Source of the DNA: an uncultured Acidovorax sp.
Lineage (GTDB): Bacteria; Pseudomonadota; Gammaproteobacteria; Burkholderiales; Burkholderiaceae_C
DNA: 64,000 nucleotides
Assembly: GCA_913774625.1 (NCBI GenBank)
Contig: CAJYHL010000053.1
Coordinates: 1-64,000 of the forward strand
Direction: 5' to 3'
A program made the position numbers and the translations under genes. This document shows, one piece after another, positions 50,973 to 63,998 of the stretch (the stretch's first letter is position 1; every line of letters starts with the position of its first letter). The notes under the pieces were generated by a model, which was not told the origin of the DNA, did no database searches, and worked only from the letters and a program-made list of their open reading frames with translations.

Positions 50973-52706
50973 TCAGCGCGTCTTGCCGTCCTTCCAGGCC
51001 TGCAGCAGCTTGTCGTAGGCGATGGTGCGGCCCTGCGGCTTTTCGTTGGCGAGCTTCTTCCAGGGCGCATGCTCATCGCTCAGCCACTTGGCGGGGTCGC
51101 TCTTGGGATTGAGCTTGGGCGCGCAGCGGGCCATGCCGGCGCGCTGCAGGCGGGCCATGACCTGGTCCATCTCGTCGGCCAGCGTGTCCATGGCGCCCTG
51201 CGGGGTCTTCTCGCCCGTCACGGCCTGGGCCACGTTCTTCCACCAGAGCTGGGCCAGCTTGGGGTAGTCGGGCACGTTGTTGCCGGTCGGCGTCCAGGCC
51301 ACGCGCGCGGGGCTGCGGTAGAACTCCACCAGGCCGCCCAGCTTCGGAGCCGCGTCGGTCATGGCCTTGGAGCGGATGTCGGACTCGCGGATCGGCGTCA
51401 GGCCCACCAGGGTCTTCTTGAGCGACGTGGTCTTGGCGGTCACGAACTGGGCGTAGAGCCAGGCGGCGGCCGTGCGGTTGGGGTCATGGTCCTTGAAGAA
51501 GGTCCAGCTGCCCACGTCCTGGTAGCCGTTCTGCATGCCTTCCTTCCAGTAGGGGCCGTTGGGGCCGGGGGCCATGCGCCACTTCGGGGTGCCGTCGGCG
51601 TTCACGACCGGCAGGCCGGGCTTGACCATGTCGGCGGTGAAGGCGGTGTACCAGAAGATCTGCTGGGCGATCTGGCCCTGGGCGGGCACGGGGCCGGCCT
51701 CGCCGAAGGTCATGCCCATGGCTTCCTTGGGCGCGTACTTCTTCATCCAGTCGATGTATTTCGTCAGTGCATAGACCGCTGCGGGCGAGTTGGTGGCGCC
51801 GCCACGCGACACGGATGCGCCCACGGGCGTGCATTTGTCGTCGGCCACGCGGATGCCCCATTCATCGACCGGCATGCCGTTGGGGATGCCCTTGTCGGCG
51901 GCGCCGGCCATGGAGAGCCAGGCATCGGTGAAGCGCCAGCCCAGCGACGGATCCTTCTTGCCGTAGTCCATGTGGCCGTAGATGGGCTTGCCGTCGATGT
52001 TCTTCACGTCGTTGCTGAAGAACTCGGCGATGTCCTCGTAGGCGCTCCAGTTCTGCGGCACGCCCAGTTCGTAGCCGTACTTGGCCTTGAACTTGTCCTT
52101 CAAGTCCTTGCGGTCGAACAGGTCGGCGCGGAACCAGTAGAGGTTGGCGAACTGCTGGTCGGGCAGCTGGTACATCTGGCCATCGGGGGCGGTCGTGAAG
52201 CTGGTGCCGATGAAGTCCTTGATGTCGATGCCGGGGTTGGTCCACTCCTTGCCCGCCTTGGCCATGTAGTCGGTGAGCGACATGATCTTGCCGTAGCGGT
52301 AGTGCGTGCCGATCAGGTCGGAATCGGAGATCCAGCCGTCGTAGATGGACTTGCCCGACTGCATGGAGGTCTGCAGCTTCTCGACCACGTCGCCTTCCTG
52401 GATCAGGTCGTGCTTGACCTTGATGCCGGTGATCTCCTCGAAGGCCTTGGCCAGGGTCTTGGATTCGTACTCGTGGGTGGTCAGGGTTTCGGAGACGACC
52501 GAGATGTCCTTCACGCCCTTGGCCTGCAGCTTCTTGGCGGCGTCGATGAACCACTTCATCTCGGCCATCTGCTGGTCCTTGCTGAGCGTCGAAGGCTGGA
52601 ATTCGCTGTCGATCCACTTCTTGGCCTCGGCCTCGCCGGCCCAGGCGGCCTGCCCGATCATCAGGGCCGTGGCGGCGAACGCCAGGGCGGTCAAACGCAT
52701 CTTCAT
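50973..52706 (-). CDS. glpV: Glycerol ABC transporter substrate-binding protein (GlpV-like)
   Basis: Signal peptide MKMRLTALAFAATALMIGQAAWA; 577-aa solute-binding protein in the glpSTPQ cluster. Confidence 0.87.
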   Translation of the reverse strand: MKMRLTALAFAATALMIGQAAWAGEAEAKKWIDSEFQPSTLSKDQQMAEMKWFIDAAKKLQAKGVKDISVVSETLTTHEYESKTLAKAFEEITGIKVKHDLIQEGDVVEKLQTSMQSGKSIYDGWISDSDLIGTHYRYGKIMSLTDYMAKAGKEWTNPGIDIKDFIGTSFTTAPDGQMYQLPDQQFANLYWFRADLFDRKDLKDKFKAKYGYELGVPQNWSAYEDIAEFFSNDVKNIDGKPIYGHMDYGKKDPSLGWRFTDAWLSMAGAADKGIPNGMPVDEWGIRVADDKCTPVGASVSRGGATNSPAAVYALTKYIDWMKKYAPKEAMGMTFGEAGPVPAQGQIAQQIFWYTAFTADMVKPGLPVVNADGTPKWRMAPGPNGPYWKEGMQNGYQDVGSWTFFKDHDPNRTAAAWLYAQFVTAKTTSLKKTLVGLTPIRESDIRSKAMTDAAPKLGGLVEFYRSPARVAWTPTGNNVPDYPKLAQLWWKNVAQAVTGEKTPQGAMDTLADEMDQVMARLQRAGMARCAPKLNPKSDPAKWLSDEHAPWKKLANEKPQGRTIAYDKLLQAWKDGKTR

Positions 52707-52801
52707 GACTGTCTCCTCGTTAGGTGTGTAGTCGTCCCCTGCTGCCATTGCAACCGGCCGGCGGCCCCGGGGAGCGGGGGGCCGCGCGTCCGCGAAAAAA
52801 A

Positions 52802-53110
52802 TCAGCCCCGACGCATGATCAGCGCGAGCACGGCCATGGAGACCCCGAAGCTGATCCAGACGGAGGGCTCCTGCTCGAGCTTGAACCACTCGGCGAACTT
52901 CGCGCCCAGGCCCACGAAGATCAGGTTGATGTAGGCCGCCGAGAGCAGGCCGATGAAGAGCCGGTCGCCGCGCGTGGTGGCGATGGGCAGGAAGCCCTTG
53001 CGCAAGATCGTGGGCGACTTCACCTCCCACACGGCCATGCCCGCGAGCATGAGCACGATGCAAATGAAGAACACGGCCACCGGCGTGGTCCAGGCCATCC
53101 AATCAAACAT
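52802..53110 (-). CDS. DUF2160 small membrane protein of glycerol ABC operon
   Basis: MFDWMAWTTPVAVFFICIVLMLAGMAVWEVKSPTILRKGFLPIATTRGDRLFIGLLSAAYINLIFVGL. Confidence 0.88.
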   Translation of the reverse strand: MFDWMAWTTPVAVFFICIVLMLAGMAVWEVKSPTILRKGFLPIATTRGDRLFIGLLSAAYINLIFVGLGAKFAEWFKLEQEPSVWISFGVSMAVLALIMRRG

Positions 53111-53326
53111 ATTCGTAGCCTTTCAGCAGAATTCGAAACGACAGGGGTACGCAGACGCGCGCCGCTGGCGACCGGCGCAGCCCCACCCGTCGGATGGCCG
53201 CGGAGCAGGCCAAGCCAGCAGACGCCGTGGAACCGGCTTCGCCGGGCCACCAGCGTCGTCCTCCTGCCCGCCGCGCGCAGCGCGGCGAGAGCGGGGGGAA
53301 GCGGCGAAGCCGCGCAGGGGGGTGTC

Positions 53327-54139
53327 TCATACCCGTCCCATCGCGAAGCCCTTGGCGATGTAGTGCCGCACGAACCAGATCACGATGGCGCCCGGCACGA
53401 TGGTGAGCACGCCGGCAGCGGCGAGCGTGGCCCAGTCCATGCCCGAGGCGCTCACCGTGCGTGTCATGGTCGCCACGATGGGCTTGGCGTTCACGCTGGT
53501 GAGCGTGCGCGCCAGCAGCAGCTCCACCCAGCTGAACATGAAGCAGAAGAACGCGGCCACGCCCACGCCGGCCTTGATGAGCGGCAGGAAGATGGTCAGG
53601 AAGAAGCGCGGGAAGCTGTAGCCGTCGATGTAGGCCGTCTCGTCGATCTCGCGCGGGATGCCGCTCATGAAGCCCTCCAGGATCCACACGGCCAGCGGCA
53701 CGTTGAACAAGAGATGCGCCAGCGCCACGGCGATGTGCGTGTCCATCAGGCCCACGGTGGTGTAGAGCTGGAAGAAGGGCAGCAGGAAGACGGCCGGCGG
53801 CGTCATGCGGTTGGTCAGCAGCCAGAAGAACACATGCTTGTCGCCCATGAACTGGTAGCGGCTGAAGGCGTAGGCGGCCGGCAGCGCCACGGCCAGCGAG
53901 ATCACCGTGTTCATCGCCACGTAGATCAGGCTGTTGATGTAGCCCGAATACCAGGACTCGTCGGTGAAGATGGTCTTGTAGTTGTCCCAGGTGAAGTGCT
54001 GGGGCCAGAAGGTGAAGGCCGAGAGGATCTCCGCATTGGTCTTGAAGCTCATGTTGACCATCCAGTAGATGGGCAGCAGCGCGAAGACCAGATAGGCCAG
54101 CAGGAAGATCGTGCGTTTGCGGAAGCGGCGCTCAGTCAT
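53327..54139 (-). CDS. glpQ: Glycerol ABC transporter permease (GlpQ-like)
   Basis: ABC-2 sugar-type permease; INSLIYVAMNTVISLAVALPAAYAFSRYQF; EAA loop EIDETAYIDGYSFPRFFLTIFLPLIKAG. Confidence 0.88.
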   Translation of the reverse strand: MTERRFRKRTIFLLAYLVFALLPIYWMVNMSFKTNAEILSAFTFWPQHFTWDNYKTIFTDESWYSGYINSLIYVAMNTVISLAVALPAAYAFSRYQFMGDKHVFFWLLTNRMTPPAVFLLPFFQLYTTVGLMDTHIAVALAHLLFNVPLAVWILEGFMSGIPREIDETAYIDGYSFPRFFLTIFLPLIKAGVGVAAFFCFMFSWVELLLARTLTSVNAKPIVATMTRTVSASGMDWATLAAAGVLTIVPGAIVIWFVRHYIAKGFAMGRV

Positions 54140-54182
54140 GGCGGCTATTCCTTTGGAGAAGGGAGGTCGGCTGGCGCATGGA

Positions 54183-56155
<1,973 letters not shown>

Positions 56156-56156
56156 C

Positions 56157-57254
<1,098 letters not shown>

Positions 57255-57365
57255 GCAGCGACCCTTCTTGTGTGCGAGGGCCGCGTCGGCGCAGGAATCT
57301 CAGCGCACGCGGCCCGGTCTTGTTGTTCGATTTCGTTCATTCTTGTTCTTTTTTGATCGTATCGA

Positions 57366-57384
57366 ATCAAGGTTTACCCTGAAT
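57366..57384. promoter_or_regulatory. Candidate GlpR operator in glpS-glpR divergent region
   Basis: ATCAAGGTTTACCCTGAAT; shares TTTACCCT(T/G)AAT with the palindrome upstream of glpD. Confidence 0.45.
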
Positions 57385-57531
57385 CGATTCGTTTTCGTTC
57401 GCTTTAGAGTCGGGTCACCGCCGGCTTCCAGGAGCCTGGCGGGCATTGCTTATCCTCGGCCCACCCTCTTACTGCCCGCTTTCTTTTTTCTTGCATTCAC
57501 ACATCCGCGCACTGACGCCGTGCCCCACACC

Positions 57532-58314
57532 GTGAACACCAACCCCCGCCAGCTACGCCTGCTCGAAGAAGTGCGGGCGCGCCAGTCGGCCACCGTCGAA
57601 GGCCTGGCCGAAACCCTGGGCGTGACGCTGCAGACCGTGCGGCGTGACGTGCAGCGGCTGGCCGAGCTGGGCCTGGTGCGGCGCTTCCACGGCGGCGTGC
57701 GGGTGCCCATGTCCACCGTCGAGAACATCGCCCACACCCAGCGCGAGACCCTGCATGCCGACGGCAAGGTCCGCATCGCGCACGCCGTGGCCAGCCAGGT
57801 GCCCAACGACTGTTCGCTGATCCTGAACATCGGCACCACCACCGAGGCCATCGCCCGCGCGCTGCTGCAGCACCGGGGACTGCGCGTCATCACCAACAAC
57901 CTGAACGTGGCCGCCATCCTGAGCGGCAACCCCGAATTCGAGGTCATCGTGGCCGGCGGCGTGGTGCGCTCGCGCGACCGGGGCATCGTGGGCGAGGCGG
58001 CGGTGGACTTCATCCGCCAGTTCAAGGTGGACATCGCGCTCATCGGCATCTCCGGCATCGAGGAAGACGGCACGCTGCGCGACTTCGACTACCGCGAGGT
58101 GAAGGTGGCGCAGACCATCATCGCCCAGGCCCGCGAGGTCTGGCTGGCCGCCGACCACAGCAAGTTCAGCCGAGCCGCCATGGTGCAGGCCGCCACGCTG
58201 GCGCAGATCCACCGCCTGTTCACCGACGCCCCGCCGCCCGAGCCCTTCCCCGCGCTGCTGCGCGATGCGGGCGTGGACTGCACGATTGCATGTGGAAACA
58301 GTACATCCCCCTGA
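57532..58314 (+). CDS. glpR: DeoR-family glycerol-3-phosphate regulon repressor
   Basis: NPRQLRLLEEVRARQSATVEGLAETLGVTLQTVRRDVQRLAELGLVRRFHGG; GTG start (57520 GTG alternative). Confidence 0.92.
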   Translation: MNTNPRQLRLLEEVRARQSATVEGLAETLGVTLQTVRRDVQRLAELGLVRRFHGGVRVPMSTVENIAHTQRETLHADGKVRIAHAVASQVPNDCSLILNIGTTTEAIARALLQHRGLRVITNNLNVAAILSGNPEFEVIVAGGVVRSRDRGIVGEAAVDFIRQFKVDIALIGISGIEEDGTLRDFDYREVKVAQTIIAQAREVWLAADHSKFSRAAMVQAATLAQIHRLFTDAPPPEPFPALLRDAGVDCTIACGNSTSP

Positions 58315-58483
58315 GGCGCTGCGCGCCCTCCCCCTTCTCTCGCCGGGCTGCGCCCCGCGGGAAGGGGGACACCGCCGGCGCGGCGGGGCGGCCCTTGCGC
58401 GGCGGTTGCTGGCCTAGGCCGCGCCTGCCCAAAGATCGGCAACCTCTGCTGGCCGTACGACACCAACCTATCGCTGTCTCACC

Positions 58484-59977
58484 ATGACCTATCTGCTCGC
58501 ACTCGACCAAGGCACCTCCAGCTCCCGCAGCATCGTCTTCGACGAGCACGGCCACGTCGTGGCGCAGGCGCAGCAGGAGCTGCCGCAGATCTACCCCCAG
58601 CCCGGCTGGGTGGAGCACGACCCGCGCGAGATCTGGCGCACCCAGCTGGCCACGGCCCGGCAGGCGCTGGCCGATGCCGGCATCCATGCCCGCGAGCTGC
58701 GCGCCGTGGGCATCACCAACCAGCGCGAGACCACCGTGCTCTGGAACCGCCGCACCGGCCAGCCCGTGCACCACGCCATCGTCTGGCAGGACCGCCGCGC
58801 CGAGCCCGCCTGCGCCCAGCTGCGCGCGGACGGCCACGAGGCCGCCATCCATGCCAAGACCGGCCTGCGCGTGGACGCCTATTTCTCGGGCACCAAGCTG
58901 CAATGGCTGCTGGACCACGTGCCCGGCGCACGCGAGCAGGCCGAGCGCGGCGAACTCGCCTTCGGCACGGTGGACAGCTGGCTGATCTGGCAGCTCACCC
59001 ACGGCCAGGTGCATGTGACCGACGTGACCAATGCGGCGCGCACCATGCTCTTCAACATCCACACCAACCAGTGGGACGACGAGCTGCTGGCGCTGCTGCG
59101 CATACCGCGCGCTCTGATGCCCGCGGTGCAGCCCTCGGCCAGCCACTTCTGCGACGTGGCGCCCGACCTGCTGGGCCATGCCGTGCGCGTGGGCGGCGTG
59201 GCGGGCGACCAGCAGAGCGCCCTCTTCGGCCAGGCCTGCTTTTCCGCCGGCATGGCCAAGAACACCTACGGCACCGGCTGCTTCCTGCTGATGCACACGG
59301 GCGACCGCTTCCAGGCCTCGGCCAACGGGCTCATCACCACCGCCGCCGCCCAGCCCGGCGAACGGCCCGAATACGCCATGGAAGGCAGCGTCTTCGTGGG
59401 TGGCGCCGTCGTGCAGTGGCTGCGCGACGGGCTGCACGCCATCTCCTCGAGCAGCGAGGTGCAGTCGCTGGCCGAAAGCGTGCCCGACTCCGGCGGCGTG
59501 ATGATGGTGCCGGCCTTTACCGGCCTGGGCGCGCCCTACTGGAAGCCCGAGGCGCGCGGTACCATCACCGGCCTGACGCGCGGCACCACGCTGGCGCACA
59601 TCGCCCGCGCCTCGCTGGAAAGCATCGCCTACCAGAGCGCCGCGCTGCTGCAGGCCATGAGCCGCGACGCCGTGGCCGCAGGCGGCGCCCCGGTGAGCGA
59701 GCTGCGCGTGGACGGCGGCGCCTGCGTGAACGACCTGCTGATGCAGTTCCAGGCCGACCTGCTGGGCATTCCGGTGGTGCGGCCCGCCGTGGTGGAAACC
59801 ACCGCCCTGGGCGCGGCCTACCTGGCCGGCCTGTCCAGCGGCGTGTACGGCGGCACGGGCGACCTCTCCGCGCTCTGGCGCGCCGAGCGCCGCTTCATTC
59901 CCACGCTGGCCCCGGCGCGTGCGCAGGAGCTGATGGCGCAGTGGGAGCATGCGGTCAGGCAGGCCACGCTGGATTGA
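58484..59977 (+). CDS. glpK: Glycerol kinase
   Basis: [51 protein letters not shown]...[19 protein letters not shown]. Confidence 0.98.
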   Translation: MTYLLALDQGTSSSRSIVFDEHGHVVAQAQQELPQIYPQPGWVEHDPREIWRTQLATARQALADAGIHARELRAVGITNQRETTVLWNRRTGQPVHHAIVWQDRRAEPACAQLRADGHEAAIHAKTGLRVDAYFSGTKLQWLLDHVPGAREQAERGELAFGTVDSWLIWQLTHGQVHVTDVTNAARTMLFNIHTNQWDDELLALLRIPRALMPAVQPSASHFCDVAPDLLGHAVRVGGVAGDQQSALFGQACFSAGMAKNTYGTGCFLLMHTGDRFQASANGLITTAAAQPGERPEYAMEGSVFVGGAVVQWLRDGLHAISSSSEVQSLAESVPDSGGVMMVPAFTGLGAPYWKPEARGTITGLTRGTTLAHIARASLESIAYQSAALLQAMSRDAVAAGGAPVSELRVDGGACVNDLLMQFQADLLGIPVVRPAVVETTALGAAYLAGLSSGVYGGTGDLSALWRAERRFIPTLAPARAQELMAQWEHAVRQATLD

Positions 59978-60047
59978 GCGCCGGCCGCAGGTGGCCAGGC
60001 GCTACCATCCGGCGCAGCCTTTTCCACTCGCCTGCAACGACCGCACC

Positions 60048-60896
60048 ATGACCGACGCCTTCGCCCAAGCCTCCACCTCCTCGCAGCCCGCCATCGCCTT
60101 CATCGGCGGCGGCAACATGGCCAGCGCCATCATCGGCGGGCTGATCCGCCAGGGCGTGCCGGCCAGCCGCATCGAGGTGGTGGAACCCTGGGCCGAGGCC
60201 CGCGCCGCCCTGCTGCGGCAGCACGGCGTGGCCGCGCAGGAAGCCGCCGGCCCTGCGCTGCAGCGCGCCGCGCTGGTGGTCTGGGCCGTCAAGCCGCAGA
60301 TCTTCAAGGAAGCCGCCGCCGGCGTGCGCGCCCATACCGCGCCCGGCGCCGTCCACCTGAGCGTGGCGGCCGGCATCCGCTCGGACAGCATCGCCGCCTG
60401 GCTGGACAGCGAACGCATCGTGCGCACCATGCCCAACACGCCCGCGCTGATCGGGCGCGGCATGACCGCCCTCTTCGCCCGTGCGGCCATCACCGCGGAC
60501 GACCGCGCGCTGGTGGAATCGACGCTCTCCAGCACCGGCGAGCTGCTGTGGGTGGAGCAGGAAGCGCAGCTGGACGCCGTCACCGCCCTCTCCGGCTCCG
60601 GCCCGGCCTATGTGTTCTTCTTCCTCGAAGCGATGACGAAAGCCGGCGTGGACATGGGCCTGTCGGCCGAGCAGGCGCACCGCCTGGCCGTGGCGACCTT
60701 CACGGGCGCATCGGAACTGGCGCACCGTTCCGACGAATCGCCCGCCGTGCTGCGCCAGCGCGTCACCTCCAAGGGCGGCACGACCTATGCCGCCATCACG
60801 TCCATGGAGCAGAGCGGCATGGCCGACAGCTTCGCGCGCGCGCTGCAGGCGGCGCGGGACCGGGCCCGGGAGCTGGGCGACGAATTCGGGCGCTGA
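60048..60896 (+). CDS. proC: Pyrroline-5-carboxylate reductase
   Basis: IAFIGGGNMASAIIGGLIRQGVPASRIEVVEP...VRTMPNTPALIGRGMTALFA...SGSGPAYVFFFLEAM. Confidence 0.97.
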   Translation: MTDAFAQASTSSQPAIAFIGGGNMASAIIGGLIRQGVPASRIEVVEPWAEARAALLRQHGVAAQEAAGPALQRAALVVWAVKPQIFKEAAAGVRAHTAPGAVHLSVAAGIRSDSIAAWLDSERIVRTMPNTPALIGRGMTALFARAAITADDRALVESTLSSTGELLWVEQEAQLDAVTALSGSGPAYVFFFLEAMTKAGVDMGLSAEQAHRLAVATFTGASELAHRSDESPAVLRQRVTSKGGTTYAAITSMEQSGMADSFARALQAARDRARELGDEFGR

Positions 60897-61146
60897 ACCG
60901 CAGGGCGGCTCACAGGACATGGTGGCCGATGCGCTCGCCGGGCGCGGCGGCCCTGGCGCCTGACATGGGCGCCCCGGCCAGCGGCTCGTGCGCCTTGCAG
61001 GCACGCTCGGGGCCCCGTTGCCAACGGGTGCCAGCTGGGGCCAGCGGCCCCCGCTGTCTGCTTTCGCAGGGCACGCGCTCCTACAGACAAGGGCCCGCTG
61101 GCATGGCGACCATCGGCGCATCGCCACTTCTTGAACGATCAACGCC

Positions 61147-61380
61147 ATGCTGACCGACATGCCCACGATGCACGACCTCTTCGCCCAGCTGGGACTGGAC
61201 CACGACGAAGAAGCCGTGCAGGCTTTCATCTCCCGCCACCGCCCGCTGCCGGAACAGCTGCCACTGCACCAGGCGCCCTTCTGGACGCCGGCCCAGGCCC
61301 GCTTCCTGGAAGAACAGATCAAGGCCGACGCCGAATGGGCGCCGGCCATCGATCAGCTCAACCTCAGCCTGCACCGTTGA
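61147..61380 (+). CDS. DUF2789 domain-containing protein
   Basis: MHDLFAQLGLDHDEEAVQAFISRHRPLPEQLPLHQAPFWTPAQARFLEEQIKADAEWAPAIDQLNLSL. Confidence 0.88.
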   Translation: MLTDMPTMHDLFAQLGLDHDEEAVQAFISRHRPLPEQLPLHQAPFWTPAQARFLEEQIKADAEWAPAIDQLNLSLHR

Positions 61381-62878
61381 GCGAGGCGGCGGCGCCAGCG
61401 CCTTCCGGCGCTTCCCAGCCGCCGCCCAGGGCCATGAAGACCGCCACCTGTTCCTGCGCCACGCGCGTCTGCGCCGCGGCCAGGCTGGCTTCGGCCGATG
61501 CCAGCGAGCGCTGGGCATCCAGCGTCTCGAGGTAGGAACTGCGCCCACCCAGGTAGAGGCGCCGGGCCTGCTGCGCGACCTCGGCGCTCTGGTCGCGGGC
61601 ACGCGTCAGGGCCGCCACCGTGACCAGCTCCTGCCGGTAGGTGGACAAGGCGGTCTCCGTCTCGCGCAGCGCCTGCAGCACGGTGCCGTCGAAGCTGGCC
61701 AGCGCGCCCCGGGCCGTTGCCTCGGCCCCGGCGATGCGGGCCCGCACGGCGCCCGTGTTGGGCACGGTCCAGCGGATCAGCGGACCGAGGTTCCAGGCGA
61801 AGGCATCGCTGCCCAGGAAATCGCGCGCCGGCCCGGCCGAGGTGGCCGACAGGCCGAGCGACACCTTGGGATAGAGCTGCGCCGTCGCGACGCCGATGCG
61901 CGCCGTGGCAGCGGCCAGCTGGCGTTCGGCGCGGCGCAGATCGGGCCGGCGCCGCAGCAGCGCGGCGCCATCGCCCACCGGCAGCGCGCCGGCGACCTGG
62001 GGCACGGTCGCGCATTGCTGGACGGCGGCAGGCAGGTCGCCGGGCGTGCGGCCCAGCCAGGTCGCGAGCTGGTACAGCGCGGCCTGCCGCTGCGCGCGCA
62101 GCGCCGGTGGCGCGGCCTCCAGCTGCGCCAGCAGCGACTGGGCACGCGCGAAGTCGGTGGCGCCGGCCCGGCCGGCATCGCGCAGGCGCCGCACCACGTC
62201 CACCTGTTCCTTCTGCAAGGCGACGGACGATTCGGCCACGCGCAGCTGCGCACCCGTGGCGCAGGCCGTGGCATAGGCGCGGGCCGTGCCGGCGGCGACG
62301 TTCACGCGCGCCAGGTCCAGGCCGGCCTGCGCGGCGGCGGAGTCGGCCTGCGCCGCCTCGGCCGCACGCCGCAGTTCGCCCACCACATCCACCTGGTACG
62401 ACAGCCCCACCCCCAGGCTGTAGGCGAACTGGTCGGGCGGGCTGACGCCCGGCGCCAGTTCCGACAGGCCGGACACATGGCCGAACGCGGGGCCGCCGGA
62501 CAGCGACAGCTGGGGCCGTTCCTCGGCGCGCACCTGGGCCAGGGCGGCGTTCTGCCGCTCCAGGGCGGCGGCGGCCACGCGCAGGTCGGTGTTGCGCGCC
62601 AGCGCCTGCTGCACCAGGGCGTCGAGCGTGGGGTCGCGGAACAAGTGCCACCAGCGCGGCGGCAGCGGGTCGGCCGCGATGGCCGCCGCGGCGCCAGGGG
62701 CCTGCGCTTCCTGGAAGGGCCGGGCAGCAGCGGCGTCGCGCGCGACGGCCTCGGACGGCAGCTGGTAGTCGGGGCCTACGGCCATGCTGCCGCAGCCGGC
62801 CAGCAGCAAGGACGCCAGCAGGGCCGGCGCGCGGCGGGCGAAGGCCGTGGCACGGCTATGGAAAGGGCGATGCGTCAT
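61364..62878 (-). CDS. NodT-family efflux outer membrane lipoprotein
   Basis: Lipobox LLLAGC; PPRWWHLFRDPTLDALVQQALARNTDLRVAAAALERQNA. Confidence 0.92.
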   Translation of the reverse strand: MTHRPFHSRATAFARRAPALLASLLLAGCGSMAVGPDYQLPSEAVARDAAAARPFQEAQAPGAAAAIAADPLPPRWWHLFRDPTLDALVQQALARNTDLRVAAAALERQNAALAQVRAEERPQLSLSGGPAFGHVSGLSELAPGVSPPDQFAYSLGVGLSYQVDVVGELRRAAEAAQADSAAAQAGLDLARVNVAAGTARAYATACATGAQLRVAESSVALQKEQVDVVRRLRDAGRAGATDFARAQSLLAQLEAAPPALRAQRQAALYQLATWLGRTPGDLPAAVQQCATVPQVAGALPVGDGAALLRRRPDLRRAERQLAAATARIGVATAQLYPKVSLGLSATSAGPARDFLGSDAFAWNLGPLIRWTVPNTGAVRARIAGAEATARGALASFDGTVLQALRETETALSTYRQELVTVAALTRARDQSAEVAQQARRLYLGGRSSYLETLDAQRSLASAEASLAAAQTRVAQEQVAVFMALGGGWEAPEGAGAAASLNGAG

Positions 62879-63786
62879 GCCCTGCCTCCCTTGCCTTGCG
62901 CCACCACTTCCACCAGCACCGTCTGGCCCGCCACCAGGCCCGCCGCGCCCGGCTGGGCATCCAGCTGCACCCGCACCGGCACGCGCTGCGCCAGCCGCAC
63001 CCAGTTGAAGGTCGGGTTGACGCTGGGCAGCAGGTTGGCGCCGGTGGAACGGTCGCGGTCGGCGATGCCCGCGGCGATGCTCTGCACCGTGCCGGCCAGC
63101 GGCTGGCGGCTGCCCATGGGCGTCACGCGCACGGCATCGCCCGGGTGGATGCGCGCGAGCTTGGTCTCCTCGAAATAGCCTTCGACGTAGAAAGAGCCGC
63201 GGTCCACGATGGCCATGGCGCCACGGCCCGCGGCGGCATAGGCGCCGGTGCGCAGGTCCAGGTTGGTGACCCAGCCGTCCACGGGCGCGCGCACGGTGGC
63301 GCGCTGCAGGTTCAGTTCTGCCGTGCGCAGCTCGACCTCGGCGCGGGCCATGGCGGCGGCGGCGGCCTCGACCCGCGCCCGGGTCTGCTCGCGGGCCTCG
63401 CGCGGCACCAGGTCCGACAGGCTGGTGTTGCGGGCGTCCTCGCGGCGGGCCTGCGACAGGCTGGCCTGGGCCGACTGCACGCCCGCGCGGGCCTGCGCCA
63501 CGGCCAGCGCGAAGCGGGCCGGGTCGATCTCGAACAGCACCTGGCCGGCCTTCACCGGCTGGTTGTCCTGCACCTGCACGGCGCTCACCAAGCCCGAGAC
63601 ATCGGGCGCCACCTGCACGACGTTGGCGCGCACGCGGCCGTCGCGGGTCCAGGGCGCGAGTTCGTAGTGGTCCCACAGGCGCAGGCCGGCCCAGGCCGCC
63701 AGCGCCACCACGCCCAGGGTGATCGCCACCCGGGCCAGCTGCGCCGCGAAGGCGCGGGCGCGTGTCGTCGTCATCGTCGAAGTCAT
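62875..63786 (-). CDS. HlyD/EmrA-family periplasmic adaptor (AaeA-like)
   Basis: WTRDGRVRANVVQVAPDVSGLVSAVQVQDNQPVKAGQVLFEIDPARFALAVAQA; overlaps the NodT start (ATGA). Confidence 0.92.
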   Translation of the reverse strand: MTSTMTTTRARAFAAQLARVAITLGVVALAAWAGLRLWDHYELAPWTRDGRVRANVVQVAPDVSGLVSAVQVQDNQPVKAGQVLFEIDPARFALAVAQARAGVQSAQASLSQARREDARNTSLSDLVPREAREQTRARVEAAAAAMARAEVELRTAELNLQRATVRAPVDGWVTNLDLRTGAYAAAGRGAMAIVDRGSFYVEGYFEETKLARIHPGDAVRVTPMGSRQPLAGTVQSIAAGIADRDRSTGANLLPSVNPTFNWVRLAQRVPVRVQLDAQPGAAGLVAGQTVLVEVVAQGKGGRA

Positions 63787-63998
63787 GAGAAGAATCCTCC
63801 CGGCGCGGTCAGCCGCGTCAGCACAAAAAGAATGAGCACATAGAGCGCCGTGTCGAACAGGGCCGCATGCCAGACCCAGCGGTACACCCCCAGGCTGCCC
63901 AGCAGGCGGCGCGCGCCCCAGCACAGTCCCCAGGCCACCAGGGCCAGCACCAGCAGCCAGGGGATGTAGACGCCATAGAACGTGGCTTCACCGGTCAT
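63783..63998 (-). CDS. DUF1656 small membrane protein (AaeX-like)
   Basis: FYGVYIPWLLVLALVAWGLCWGARRLLGSLGVYRWVWHAALFDTALYVLILFVLTR; adjacent to HlyD. Confidence 0.85.
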   Translation of the reverse strand: MTGEATFYGVYIPWLLVLALVAWGLCWGARRLLGSLGVYRWVWHAALFDTALYVLILFVLTRLTAPGGFFS

